The notes under the pieces were generated by a model. That model worked only from the letters and a program-made list of their open reading frames with translations. It had not been told where the DNA came from and did no database searches. Below, one piece after another: positions 1-5,635 of a stretch of DNA of 5,635 bases (positions are counted from its first letter, which is position 1; each line of letters starts with the position of its first letter). The stretch is taken from NCBI GenBank assembly GCA_025450355.1, contig JANWHR010000207.1, forward strand, positions 1 through 5,635, given 5' to 3'. Source of the DNA: Micropepsaceae bacterium (GTDB lineage: Bacteria > Pseudomonadota > Alphaproteobacteria > Micropepsales > Micropepsaceae). A program made the translations under genes and the position numbers.

Positions 1-741
1 CACAGTTGCACTTTCGACAAAGACAACAACATGTGGATCGGCAGCGCGCCCTCTGGGATGATCCAGAAATATTCGCACGACGGCAGCAAACTGCTCCTGC
101 AAATCGGCAAGAAGGGCGTGTTCGATTCGTCCGACGGTACCGTCAAAGGCCAGCCGCTGAATTCCAACGCCCCCGTGTTCTTTATGCCATCCAGCATATT
201 TATCGATCCAAAGAATGGCGACATTTACGTATCCGACGGCGAAGGCACGGGCGGCAACCGGCGCATCGCCGTGATGGATCGCGAAGGGAAATTTCTGCGC
301 CAGTGGCAGCCCGAAGGCATGAAGACCGTGCACTGCCTGAGCGTCGCCAACGACGGCTTGGTTTACGTGTGCAATCGCGACAACGCGCGGCTGCAAGTTT
401 ATGACAAGATGGGGAACTTCAAAAAGAACATCGAGATTCCCTGGACCCCGTACACGCCGCCGGCCGACGGCAAAGTGAAAGAAAGCGGTGGCGCGGCGGT
501 GTCGCTCGACCTGTCGCGCGACGCTAATCAGCGCTTCCTCTATCTGATCAACCAGAACAGCGCGCTGATCGAAGTGATCGATCGCGAGTCCGGTAAAATC
601 CTCTCGAGCTTCGGCCGGGCGGGACATTTTCCGGGCGAATTCGACCAGCCGCACGGCATTGCGGTCGACTCCAAAGGCAACATTTACGTGGCTGAAAACC
701 GCGGCCGGCGCATTCAAAAGTTCAAGCTAGTGAGCCAGTAA
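1..741 (+). CDS. NHL-repeat beta-propeller protein, 5' end missing
   Basis: The frame is open from base 1, so the start lies before the window. The ATG at 31 is internal, because the residues before it (CTFDKDNN) already belong to an NHL blade. 246 residues are visible, ending at TAA 739-741. About five blades can be seen: residues 1-36 (partial), 60-102 (IDPKNGDIYVSDG, then IAVMDREGKFLRQW), 110-144 (LVYVCNRDNARLQVYDKMG), 165-208 (a diverged blade with IEVIDRESGKILSSFG) and 210-243 (the most canonical: FDQPHGIAVDSKGNIYVAEN, then RRIQKFKL). NHL repeats form circular propellers that serve as binding scaffolds, or as lyases in the peptidylglycine-amidating enzyme family. No catalytic assignment can be made from this fragment. 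Its neighbours are exported, so export is likely, but the signal peptide would lie outside the window. It leads the visible operon, 69 bp ahead of the peroxiredoxin gene. Confidence 0.88.
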   Translation, partial: HSCTFDKDNNMWIGSAPSGMIQKYSHDGSKLLLQIGKKGVFDSSDGTVKGQPLNSNAPVFFMPSSIFIDPKNGDIYVSDGEGTGGNRRIAVMDREGKFLRQWQPEGMKTVHCLSVANDGLVYVCNRDNARLQVYDKMGNFKKNIEIPWTPYTPPADGKVKESGGAAVSLDLSRDANQRFLYLINQNSALIEVIDRESGKILSSFGRAGHFPGEFDQPHGIAVDSKGNIYVAENRGRRIQKFKLVSQ

Positions 742-797
742 GCATGGCTCAAAGGGCCTTGCGGGGCCTCCGGGCAAGTGATAATCTACGGCAGACT

Positions 798-803
798 AGG
801 AGA
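798..803 (+). promoter_or_regulatory. Shine-Dalgarno site of the peroxiredoxin gene
   Basis: AGGAGA lies 7 bp before the ATG at 811. It decides the start in favour of 811 over the in-frame GTG at 778, which has no such site and would add 11 residues ahead of a clean signal peptide. Confidence 0.75.
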
Positions 804-810
804 ACCACTG

Positions 811-1362
811 ATGATCAGGCTTTTATCTATCGCCCTTCTAGGAACGCTGTTAGGCGCATCCCTGTTCGCGCAACAGAACGCCGTGACGCCCCCGCACACC
901 AACTTGAAGGTGGGCGATGTGGCTCCCGATTTCACGCTGCCCGCGACCACCGGCGACAAAGTAACGTTATCGAGTTTCCGCGGCAAAGCGCCGGTGGTGC
1001 TGGCGTTTTTCCCGGCCGCGTTTACCGGCGGATGCACCAAAGAAATGCTGGGCTATCAGGCCAGCTTGAGTAAGTTTGAAGGCGCGTCCACGAAAATCTT
1101 CGGCATCAGCGGCGATAACACGCCGTCGCAAAAAGAATTTGCCAAGCAGTTGAATGTGGCTTTCCCGATTCTCAGCGATTTTGCCAGCCGCAAGGTCATG
1201 GCGGATTACGGCGTGCTGCTGCCCAATCTGGGCATGGCCAATCGCACCACTTTTGTAATCGATAAAGACGGCAGGATCGTGCACATCGAAGAAGGCAGCG
1301 GTGCGATTGATCCGTCCGGCGCCGAGATGGCGTGCAGCAAGCTGGCGCACAATACCAAGTAG
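811..1362 (+). CDS. Secreted peroxiredoxin (AhpC/TSA superfamily)
   Basis: This 183-residue thiol peroxidase would reduce hydrogen peroxide or organic hydroperoxides through a cysteine. The N-terminus (MIRLLSIALLGTLLGASLFA, then QQ) is a typical Sec signal peptide, so the enzyme should act in the periplasm. The mature part opens with the family hallmark VGDVAPDFTLPATTG. The active-site motif PxxxTxxC is present as P68, T72 and peroxidatic C75 (FPAAFTGGCTKEM), and the expected arginine is R145 (NRTTFVIDKDG). The PrxQ/BCP resolving cysteine five residues after the peroxidatic one is absent (leucine there). The only other mature cysteine is C175 near the C-terminus, a possible resolving residue; otherwise the enzyme works as a 1-Cys type. 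It sits 34 bp before the cytochrome gene in the same operon. The superfamily is sure; the subclass is not. Confidence 0.92.
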   Translation: MIRLLSIALLGTLLGASLFAQQNAVTPPHTNLKVGDVAPDFTLPATTGDKVTLSSFRGKAPVVLAFFPAAFTGGCTKEMLGYQASLSKFEGASTKIFGISGDNTPSQKEFAKQLNVAFPILSDFASRKVMADYGVLLPNLGMANRTTFVIDKDGRIVHIEEGSGAIDPSGAEMACSKLAHNTK

Positions 1363-1385
1363 TCGAAAACTATTCTTGCCCGAAA

Positions 1386-1391
1386 AAGGAG
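1386..1391 (+). promoter_or_regulatory. Shine-Dalgarno site of the cytochrome c gene
   Basis: AAGGAG lies 5 bp before the ATG at 1397. It selects that start over the in-frame codon at 1301, which lies inside the peroxiredoxin gene and would place 32 residues ahead of the signal peptide. Confidence 0.8.
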
Positions 1392-1396
1392 CAGCT

Positions 1397-2377
1397 ATGA
1401 AAAGCGTAAGGGGAATTGTAATTGCGGGAGCCGTATGCGTCGCTTCGGCGGCGCTGTGTTTCGCCGAAGGGCCTCCCGGATGGGCTTATGGTTTCCCGCC
1501 GGGACCCGCGGCGCCGGCGGCTCCAGCGGCCGCCCCCGCTGCCGCGCCCGCGCCTGACACCACGCCGCGCCACCTTCCCGGCAACAATCTGGAATTCACG
1601 CGCGCGCAAATCGCCAACGGATTTGGGCCGGCCGATTGGTATCCCGAAGATCATCCGCAGATGCCCGACATCGTGGCGCACGGCAAGCGGCCTGACGTGC
1701 GCGCGTGCTCGCTGTGCCATTACCCCAACGGCAAGGGCCGCGCCGAAAACGCCGGCGTGAGTGGTTTGTCCACGGCGTATTTCATCCAGCAGATGATGGA
1801 TTTCAGAAACGGCGATCGTAAGAGCGCGGAGCCGCGCAAAGGCACTACCAACGCCATGATTACGTTTGCCAAGGTCATGACTGACGACGAAATCAAACAG
1901 GCCGCCGAATACTTTGGCGCGATCAAGTGGACCGCGCCGTGGATCAAAGTAGTGGAGTCCAAAACAGCGCCAAAGACGCGCATCCAAGGCGGCTTGTTCC
2001 TGGCGCTCGAAGGCAATGAGAAAGAGCCCTTGGGGCAGCGCATCATCGAAGTGCCGGTGAACGCGGAAGCCACCGAAGTGCTGCGCGACCCGCACTCCGG
2101 GTTCATCGCGTACGTGCCGGTGGGCAGCCTCAAAAAGGGCGAGGCGCTGGCGAAAACCAAACAATGCGCGGTGTGCCATGGCGCGGATTTAAAAGGGATC
2201 GGGCCGGTGCCGTCGATCGCGGGCCGTTCGCCCAGCTACCTGATGCGGCAGATGTACGATATGCAACAGGGTGCGCGCAAGGGCTTGTGGACCGGGCTAA
2301 TGAAGCCAGTGGTCGCGAATCTGAGCGAAGAAGACCTGCTGGTGCTTTCGGCTTACGTAGCTTCGCAGACGCCGTAA
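1397..2377 (+). CDS. Secreted diheme c-type cytochrome
   Basis: This 326-residue periplasmic electron carrier has a signal peptide at residues 1-23, with cleavage expected after CFA. A low-complexity Pro/Ala linker follows (about residues 25-53), probably a flexible spacer. Two class I cytochrome c domains are visible. The first has C104-x-x-C107-H108 (CSLCH), with M154 (TNAMITFAKVMTDDEI) as the likely distal ligand. The second has C257-x-x-C260-H261 (CAVCH), with M302 (TGLMKPVVANLSEEDL) as the likely ligand. Both resemble the cytochrome c4/c553 fold. Between them, about residues 175-245 form an insert containing RIIEVP and a DPHSGFIAYVP stretch, seen (from memory) in other diheme cytochromes of this type. 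It lies 34 bp after the peroxiredoxin gene and 16 bp before the LVIVD gene, so it likely carries electrons for a partner of this operon. The partner is not visible here. Confidence 0.93.
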   Translation: MKSVRGIVIAGAVCVASAALCFAEGPPGWAYGFPPGPAAPAAPAAAPAAAPAPDTTPRHLPGNNLEFTRAQIANGFGPADWYPEDHPQMPDIVAHGKRPDVRACSLCHYPNGKGRAENAGVSGLSTAYFIQQMMDFRNGDRKSAEPRKGTTNAMITFAKVMTDDEIKQAAEYFGAIKWTAPWIKVVESKTAPKTRIQGGLFLALEGNEKEPLGQRIIEVPVNAEATEVLRDPHSGFIAYVPVGSLKKGEALAKTKQCAVCHGADLKGIGPVPSIAGRSPSYLMRQMYDMQQGARKGLWTGLMKPVVANLSEEDLLVLSAYVASQTP

Positions 2378-2383
2378 GGAAAT

Positions 2384-2388
2384 GAGGA
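2384..2388 (+). promoter_or_regulatory. Shine-Dalgarno site deciding the LVIVD gene start
   Basis: GAGGA lies 5 bp before the ATG at 2394. The competing in-frame ATG at 2382 has AAGGA only 1 bp upstream, too close for normal initiation. The 2394 start also gives the cleaner signal peptide. Confidence 0.65.
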
Positions 2389-2393
2389 CCGCT

Positions 2394-3779
2394 ATGTTAA
2401 AAAGTTCGGGCTGGTTGGTACTCGGATTAACGCTTAGCGGTCTTCTCGCCGCCGAAACGCTGACTCCGCCGACGGCGGCGCAGCGCTCGCCGCGTGCGAG
2501 CAATATGGAGCTGGTGGGCTACAACGACCTGCAATCGCGCAGCGCGTATCAACCCGTGATTCAGCAGCAAGGCAACCGTTGGATCGCCTACATCGGCCAT
2601 CACGGCGGTGAAGCGATGAATCCGCAAACCGGCAAGATGGAGCCCAACGGCACTTCCATCGTCGATGTTACGGATCCGAAGCATCCTAAATATTTGATCC
2701 ATCTTCCGGGCGAGCCCAAAGATCGCGCGGGAGAAATCGGGGGTGCGTCGATGGTGCGCGTGTGCAGCGGTAACGATCTGCCGCATGGCGACAAGGGCAA
2801 ATTTTATCTGCTGCGCGATTTCGGCAACAGCTCGCATGAGATCTGGGACGTGACCGACCCGGCCAAGCCCAACCGCATCACGGTGGTGGTCAGTGGCCTG
2901 CGCGATACCCATAAAAACTGGTGGGAATGCGACACCGGCATCGCCTATCTGGTCTCCGGCCCGGTGGGCTGGCGCACGCCGCGCATGATGCAGATTTACG
3001 ATTTGAGCGATCCCGCGAAGCCCGTGTTCATTCGCGATTTCGGTTTGCCGGGGCAGGAGCCGGGAGCCAAGGGCCCCACGCCGGGCGGCTTGCACGGCGC
3101 GTTTTCAACCGGTCCGAAGGGCAATCGCGTGTACTTGGCCTACGACAACGCGCGCGACGGCGTGATCGAAATTGTAGACCGTGAAAAATTATTGAACGGT
3201 CCGAAAGAGCCGACGGAAGAGAATTTGAAATATCCCCTCATCGCCCGGGTCGACTTGCCCGACGACATGGGCGCGCACAACATTGTTCCGATGCTGCACA
3301 TGCCCCTTTCCGAGTTCGTCAATCAAAAATTCGGCAAGGTGAAAGATTTCATGCTGCTCATTGGTGAGACCACGCCCAACGAATGTAACGAGTACCGGCA
3401 AATGGCGAGGATCTTCGACATCAGCACCGAATCGAAACCGGTGGGCGTGTCCACTTGGACGGTGCCTGAAGACAGCGGCAACTTTTGCTCAGCTGGCGGG
3501 CGCTTCGGCACGCATTCCACCAACGAAAATCTCACGCCGATCTATGCCAACCGCGTGGTTTTCGTGGCGCATTTCAACGCGGGCGTACGCGCGGTGGACA
3601 TTCGTGACCCCTACAAACCCAAGGAAATCGGCTTCTACATTCCGGCTATCACCGATAAAACCGACAAGCGCTGCGTGGGCGAAGGCGCTGCCCAGAACTG
3701 TAAAGTGGCGATTCAGACTAACAACGTAGACGTCGACGTTCGCGGCTACATCTACGCCGTAGACCGAGCGAATACGTGA
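2394..3779 (+). CDS. Secreted LVIVD-repeat beta-propeller protein, apparently truncated
   Basis: The product is 461 residues long to the TGA at 3777-3779. Residues 1-19 or 20 are a signal peptide (MLKSSGWLVLGLTLSGLLAA). The rest is built of LVIVD-type blades whose signature strand ends in a D-x-x-D-P-x-x-P-like turn: IVDVTDPKHP near residue 90, IWDVTDPAKP near 151, IYDLSDPAKP near 202, IFDISTESKP near 340 and VDIRDPYKP near 401. Several cysteines fit an oxidising periplasm. Such proteins are thought to be extracytoplasmic binding or scaffold propellers, and no enzyme activity is established. The last blade is cut at RANT by the TGA, yet the same frame continues with MHILELTG to a TAA at 3843. 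The lost residue aligns with the conserved glycine of the preceding blade (FNAGVRAVDI). This looks like a recent GGA-to-TGA change or a base-call error. It is the last gene of the operon, 16 bp after the cytochrome gene. Confidence 0.87.
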   Translation: MLKSSGWLVLGLTLSGLLAAETLTPPTAAQRSPRASNMELVGYNDLQSRSAYQPVIQQQGNRWIAYIGHHGGEAMNPQTGKMEPNGTSIVDVTDPKHPKYLIHLPGEPKDRAGEIGGASMVRVCSGNDLPHGDKGKFYLLRDFGNSSHEIWDVTDPAKPNRITVVVSGLRDTHKNWWECDTGIAYLVSGPVGWRTPRMMQIYDLSDPAKPVFIRDFGLPGQEPGAKGPTPGGLHGAFSTGPKGNRVYLAYDNARDGVIEIVDREKLLNGPKEPTEENLKYPLIARVDLPDDMGAHNIVPMLHMPLSEFVNQKFGKVKDFMLLIGETTPNECNEYRQMARIFDISTESKPVGVSTWTVPEDSGNFCSAGGRFGTHSTNENLTPIYANRVVFVAHFNAGVRAVDIRDPYKPKEIGFYIPAITDKTDKRCVGEGAAQNCKVAIQTNNVDVDVRGYIYAVDRANT

Positions 3780-3845
3780 ATGCACATCCTCGAACTCACC
3801 GGTTCCGCGCGGCAGGCTGCGGATTTAAGTAAAGCGGTCAAATAA
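3780..3845 (+). pseudogene. Stranded 3' end of the LVIVD gene after an in-frame TGA
   Basis: Twenty-one codons and a TAA follow the TGA in the same frame. The first eight residues, MHILELTG, supply the closing strand of the last blade (an LVIVD-like hydrophobic strand after the glycine), and SARQ follows. If TGA were GGA, the protein would read RANTGMHILELTG and end at 483 residues, only 3 bp before the stop of the convergent methyltransferase gene. The ATG at 3780 abuts the TGA, but no Shine-Dalgarno site precedes it, so separate translation of this piece is unlikely. Confidence 0.7.
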
Positions 3846-3848
3846 AAA

Positions 3849-4868
3849 TCAGGCCGGAACGCCTTCGACGATCGACACCGGCGATCGCGTGTGAATCACG
3901 CGGCTCAAGCGCCAGCCCGCCGCGTTAAACAGCTCACGGAACTGCTGCTCTGTGCGCTCGCGGCCTCCCGGTAAAACCAGCATTTCGAGATCGAGAATTT
4001 TGCCGAAGTCCGGGTCATTGCCGGGTTGAATCACTGCGTCCGCGACCAGAAGTTTGCCGCCCGGGTTCACACCTTTACGGCAGTGCTGCAGGATTTTGAC
4101 GCAAACGTCGTCCGGCCAATCGTGGATGATGTGCTTCATGACGTAGGCGTCGTAGCCCGCCGGGACAGAGGTAAAGATGTCGCCCGCCACTAGCGTGCAG
4201 CGATCCATCACGGGAGCGAGCGGACCTTTGGCGGCTCCTTCAAGCACCGATGGCCACTCATACAACGTCCCCTTCATCTGCGGATGGCGCTGCAGAATGG
4301 TTGCCAGTAATAGGCCGTGGCCGCCGGCGACATCGATCAGCGAATGGATGCCTTCAAATGAATAGGCCTCGGCCACGGGCGCGCTGTCGATGGTGGAAAT
4401 CGCGGTCATGGCTTCGTTAAACAGGGCCGCATCATCACGATGTTCCTGCAGATACTCGAAGACGGGTTTGCCATAGACTTTCTCGACGGCTGGCTTGCCC
4501 GTGCGGACGCTATATTCCAGGTTGTCCCAGGTGCGTGCTACCAAATCCATGCTGCCCATCATCGAGAAAGCGCGCAGGCTGGGTTTGGCGTTAGTGCGCA
4601 GCACTTCAGACATGGGAGTTTGCGAAAACTTTCCGTCCGCGCCCTCCACGGTTACGCCCACGCTGGCGGCGGCGCGCAGCAGGCGGTAGAGCGAACCGGC
4701 ATCCGCGTCGACCAAGGCCGCCAACTCCGCGGCGGTCTTCGGGCCCGCCTCCAGATAATCGGCAATGCCTAGTTTGGCGACGACGGAAATGATGCTTGCG
4801 ACCCTCCGGCCCATCAGCATCTGGAGAACAGCAGCATGCGGAGGCGGTGCTTGTGGTTGCGGAGTCAT
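3849..4868 (-). CDS. SAM-dependent O-methyltransferase (plant-OMT/acetylserotonin type)
   Basis: This 339-residue enzyme would transfer a methyl group from S-adenosylmethionine to a hydroxyl of a small molecule in the cytoplasm. The N-terminal part (about residues 12-95) is the winged-helix dimerisation domain, with LGIADYLEAGPKTAAELA and SLYRLLRAAASVGV. The Rossmann-like catalytic domain follows. It has SAM motif I at D179-V-A-G-G-H-G185, the acidic end of a strand at GDIF (D230), the expected catalytic base H249 in HIIHDWPDD, NPGGKLLVADAVI (motif near 268-280) and the C-terminal LPGGRERTEQQFRELFNAAG typical of bacterial members. The length is normal and nothing is broken. The substrate cannot be read from the sequence; family members act on phenolics, polyketides and quinone-like rings. 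Its start lies 9 bp after the stop of the zinc-ribbon gene. No strong Shine-Dalgarno site is seen, which fits translation coupled to that gene. Confidence 0.92.
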   Translation of the reverse strand: MTPQPQAPPPHAAVLQMLMGRRVASIISVVAKLGIADYLEAGPKTAAELAALVDADAGSLYRLLRAAASVGVTVEGADGKFSQTPMSEVLRTNAKPSLRAFSMMGSMDLVARTWDNLEYSVRTGKPAVEKVYGKPVFEYLQEHRDDAALFNEAMTAISTIDSAPVAEAYSFEGIHSLIDVAGGHGLLLATILQRHPQMKGTLYEWPSVLEGAAKGPLAPVMDRCTLVAGDIFTSVPAGYDAYVMKHIIHDWPDDVCVKILQHCRKGVNPGGKLLVADAVIQPGNDPDFGKILDLEMLVLPGGRERTEQQFRELFNAAGWRLSRVIHTRSPVSIVEGVPA

Positions 4869-4877
4869 TGTTGAAGT

Positions 4878-5036
4878 TTATCCGATTCCCAGCTCGTCCA
4901 CCCGTTCGAGAGGCGTTCCGCAGCGGCGGCAGATGAGCGACGCGCAATCGCCGCAGGCCAGCGGATCGCTCACCGGCTGCTGGCAGCGCGGACAGTAGTA
5001 ATCGGTTGAAGGCTTCGTGGATGAAGTTGGGTCCAT
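4878..5036 (-). CDS. Small six-cysteine zinc-ribbon protein
   Basis: This is a 52-residue protein with three Cys-x-x-Cys knuckles: CPRC (C15, C18), CGDC (C28, C31) and CRRC (C36, C39), followed by GTPLERVDELGIG. This is the pattern of a zinc-ribbon or double-knuckle protein; four or six of the cysteines would bind zinc. The start is fixed at the ATG at 5036-5034, because an in-frame TAG lies four codons upstream (5048-5046) and the next in-frame start codon falls after the first knuckle. A weak Shine-Dalgarno (GAAGG) lies about 13 bp upstream, slightly far. There is no signal peptide, so it is cytoplasmic. Small proteins ending in a similar CGTPLE and DELGIG stretch are, from memory, common in Acidobacteriota. 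The role is unknown; nucleic-acid or protein binding is possible. It precedes the methyltransferase gene by 9 bp and is likely cotranscribed with it. Confidence 0.8.
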   Translation of the reverse strand: MDPTSSTKPSTDYYCPRCQQPVSDPLACGDCASLICRRCGTPLERVDELGIG

Positions 5037-5063
5037 ACTGTTAGACTAACCTTCAGAACGTCT
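5037..5063. promoter_or_regulatory. 27-bp divergent intergenic region
   Basis: This gap separates the zinc-ribbon ATG (minus strand) from the GTG of the SH3 lipoprotein (plus strand). It is too short for two full promoters, so at least one must lie inside the opposing coding region. No convincing -35/-10 pair was found. Reading plus, there is no Shine-Dalgarno before the GTG. Reading minus, GAAGG is present. Confidence 0.4.
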
Positions 5064-5635
5064 GTGGTCATTCCCCGATTTTTCGGCCCGCGGCGCGCCG
5101 CGCTGCTGCTGCTCATCTGCGGTGCTCTCCTCATCGTCGCTTGCCGTTCGTCGACGCGCAGCGCCGGGACGTCGGACCTGCCGGTGATCGGCATCGCCTA
5201 CGTGGGGCCGGTCAGCTTGAATCTGCGGCAGGATCTGGCCGCGAAATCTCCCGGTGTCACCGAGGTAAAACATGGCGACCGGCTGGACATCATTGAAGTC
5301 CGCCGCCGCCTGGTACGGGTGCGCACGGTGGAAGGCATCGAAGGCTGGGTGGACGCGAATCTGCTGTTGAGCGCGCAGCAGATGGACGATCTGCGCAAGC
5401 TGGCTGACGACGCGCGCGCGCTGCCATCGCAAGGCGCGGCCACGGTTTTCGAAGCGCTGAACATGCATAGCGAGCCCAACCGTTCCTCGCCCCGCTTCCA
5501 CCAAATCCCGGAAGGCGGGTCAGTCGACGTGCTGGCGCATCGTGCCACTCCGCGTGTGTCGGCGCGGCCGAAAGCGGCGGCATTGGCTAAGGCCGTCGCG
5601 GTGCCCAAGGCGACGAAACCGAACGAGTCGAAGAA
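5064..5635 (+). CDS. SH3-domain lipoprotein, 3' end outside the window
   Basis: 190 codons are visible and the frame is still open at the window edge. With the GTG at 5064 as start, the N-terminus has a basic region (PRFFGPRR), a hydrophobic core (AALLLLICGALL) and a lipobox IVAC with C27, so a lipid-anchored envelope protein is expected. Two bacterial SH3-like domains follow. The first spans about residues 41-101 (IGIAYVGPVSLNLRQD to EGWVDANLLL, W95). A helical linker comes next (SAQQMDDLRKLADDARAL). The second domain starts near residue 127 (TVFEALNMHSEPNRSSPRF) and runs into an Ala/Lys/Pro-rich tail near residue 165. Such domains usually bind peptidoglycan or other envelope ligands. The start is the uncertain part: no ATG fits, an in-frame TGA at 5022 bounds the frame, and there is no ribosome site before the GTG, so initiation may be leaderless. 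Confidence 0.82.
   Translation, partial: MVIPRFFGPRRAALLLLICGALLIVACRSSTRSAGTSDLPVIGIAYVGPVSLNLRQDLAAKSPGVTEVKHGDRLDIIEVRRRLVRVRTVEGIEGWVDANLLLSAQQMDDLRKLADDARALPSQGAATVFEALNMHSEPNRSSPRFHQIPEGGSVDVLAHRATPRVSARPKAAALAKAVAVPKATKPNESK

Noticed and set aside
742..790. Possible terminator hairpin after the NHL gene
   Set aside because: Only a 4-bp GGCC/GGCC stem can be drawn and no U tract follows, so transcription probably continues into the peroxiredoxin gene.
1498..1560. GC-rich imperfect repeat resembling a DNA repeat element
   Set aside because: It is the coding sequence of the Pro/Ala linker of the cytochrome and is explained by its amino acid composition.
1370..2179. Long minus-strand open frame of 269 codons opposite the cytochrome gene
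   Set aside because: It has an Arg/His-rich composition with no domain and lies antisense to a clear diheme cytochrome; it is a shadow of GC-rich codons.
2427..3095. Minus-strand open frame of 222 codons opposite the LVIVD gene
   Set aside because: It has low-complexity Arg/Ala/His content, no motif and no ribosome site, and the plus strand encodes recognisable propeller blades.
3777..3779. TGA read as glycine or selenocysteine
   Set aside because: No other internal TGA occurs in any gene here, glycines are all GGN, the methyltransferase gene uses TGA as its stop, and no SECIS-like hairpin is evident after the codon. A point change fits better.
5046..5504. Minus-strand open frame opposite the SH3 lipoprotein
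   Set aside because: The plus strand shows a lipobox and two SH3-like domains, while the antisense translation has no recognisable feature.

Overview
The window is dense, high-GC bacterial DNA with almost no spacer. The protein style points to Acidobacteriota, perhaps a Solibacter- or Bryobacter-like soil lineage. The clues are an NHL propeller, an exported peroxiredoxin, a cytochrome c with a Pro/Ala-rich linker, an LVIVD-repeat protein, and a short six-cysteine zinc ribbon beside an SH3 lipoprotein. This assignment rests on recognition of protein style, with no database search behind it.

Positions 1-3845 (+ strand) look like one operon of four exported-type genes. They are the 3' part of an NHL-repeat beta-propeller protein (1-741), a secreted peroxiredoxin (811-1362), a secreted diheme c-type cytochrome (1397-2377) and a secreted LVIVD-repeat beta-propeller protein (2394-3779). 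Gaps are 69, 34 and 16 bp, and each internal start has a good Shine-Dalgarno sequence. All the complete members have signal peptides, so the operon describes an envelope redox module: two propeller proteins, a heme electron carrier and a thiol peroxidase. No dehydrogenase or oxidase is visible here; one could lie upstream of the window.

The LVIVD gene ends at a TGA that sits exactly where the last repeat should carry its conserved glycine. The same frame continues for 21 sensible codons to a TAA at 3843-3845. The gene therefore appears to carry a single-base nonsense change (or a sequencing error) that trims the last propeller strand.

Positions 3849-5036 (- strand) hold a 52-residue six-cysteine zinc-ribbon protein (5036-4878) and, 9 bp downstream, a 339-residue SAM-dependent O-methyltransferase (4868-3849). 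They are likely cotranscribed and converge on the LVIVD gene.

From 5064 to the window end (+ strand) there is the start of a lipoprotein with tandem SH3-like domains, running off the edge. Its GTG start lies only 27 bp from the zinc-ribbon ATG on the other strand, so this is a very tight divergent start pair. No stretch over 300 bp lacks a gene. No tRNA, rRNA, CRISPR, insertion sequence or convincing terminator was seen.
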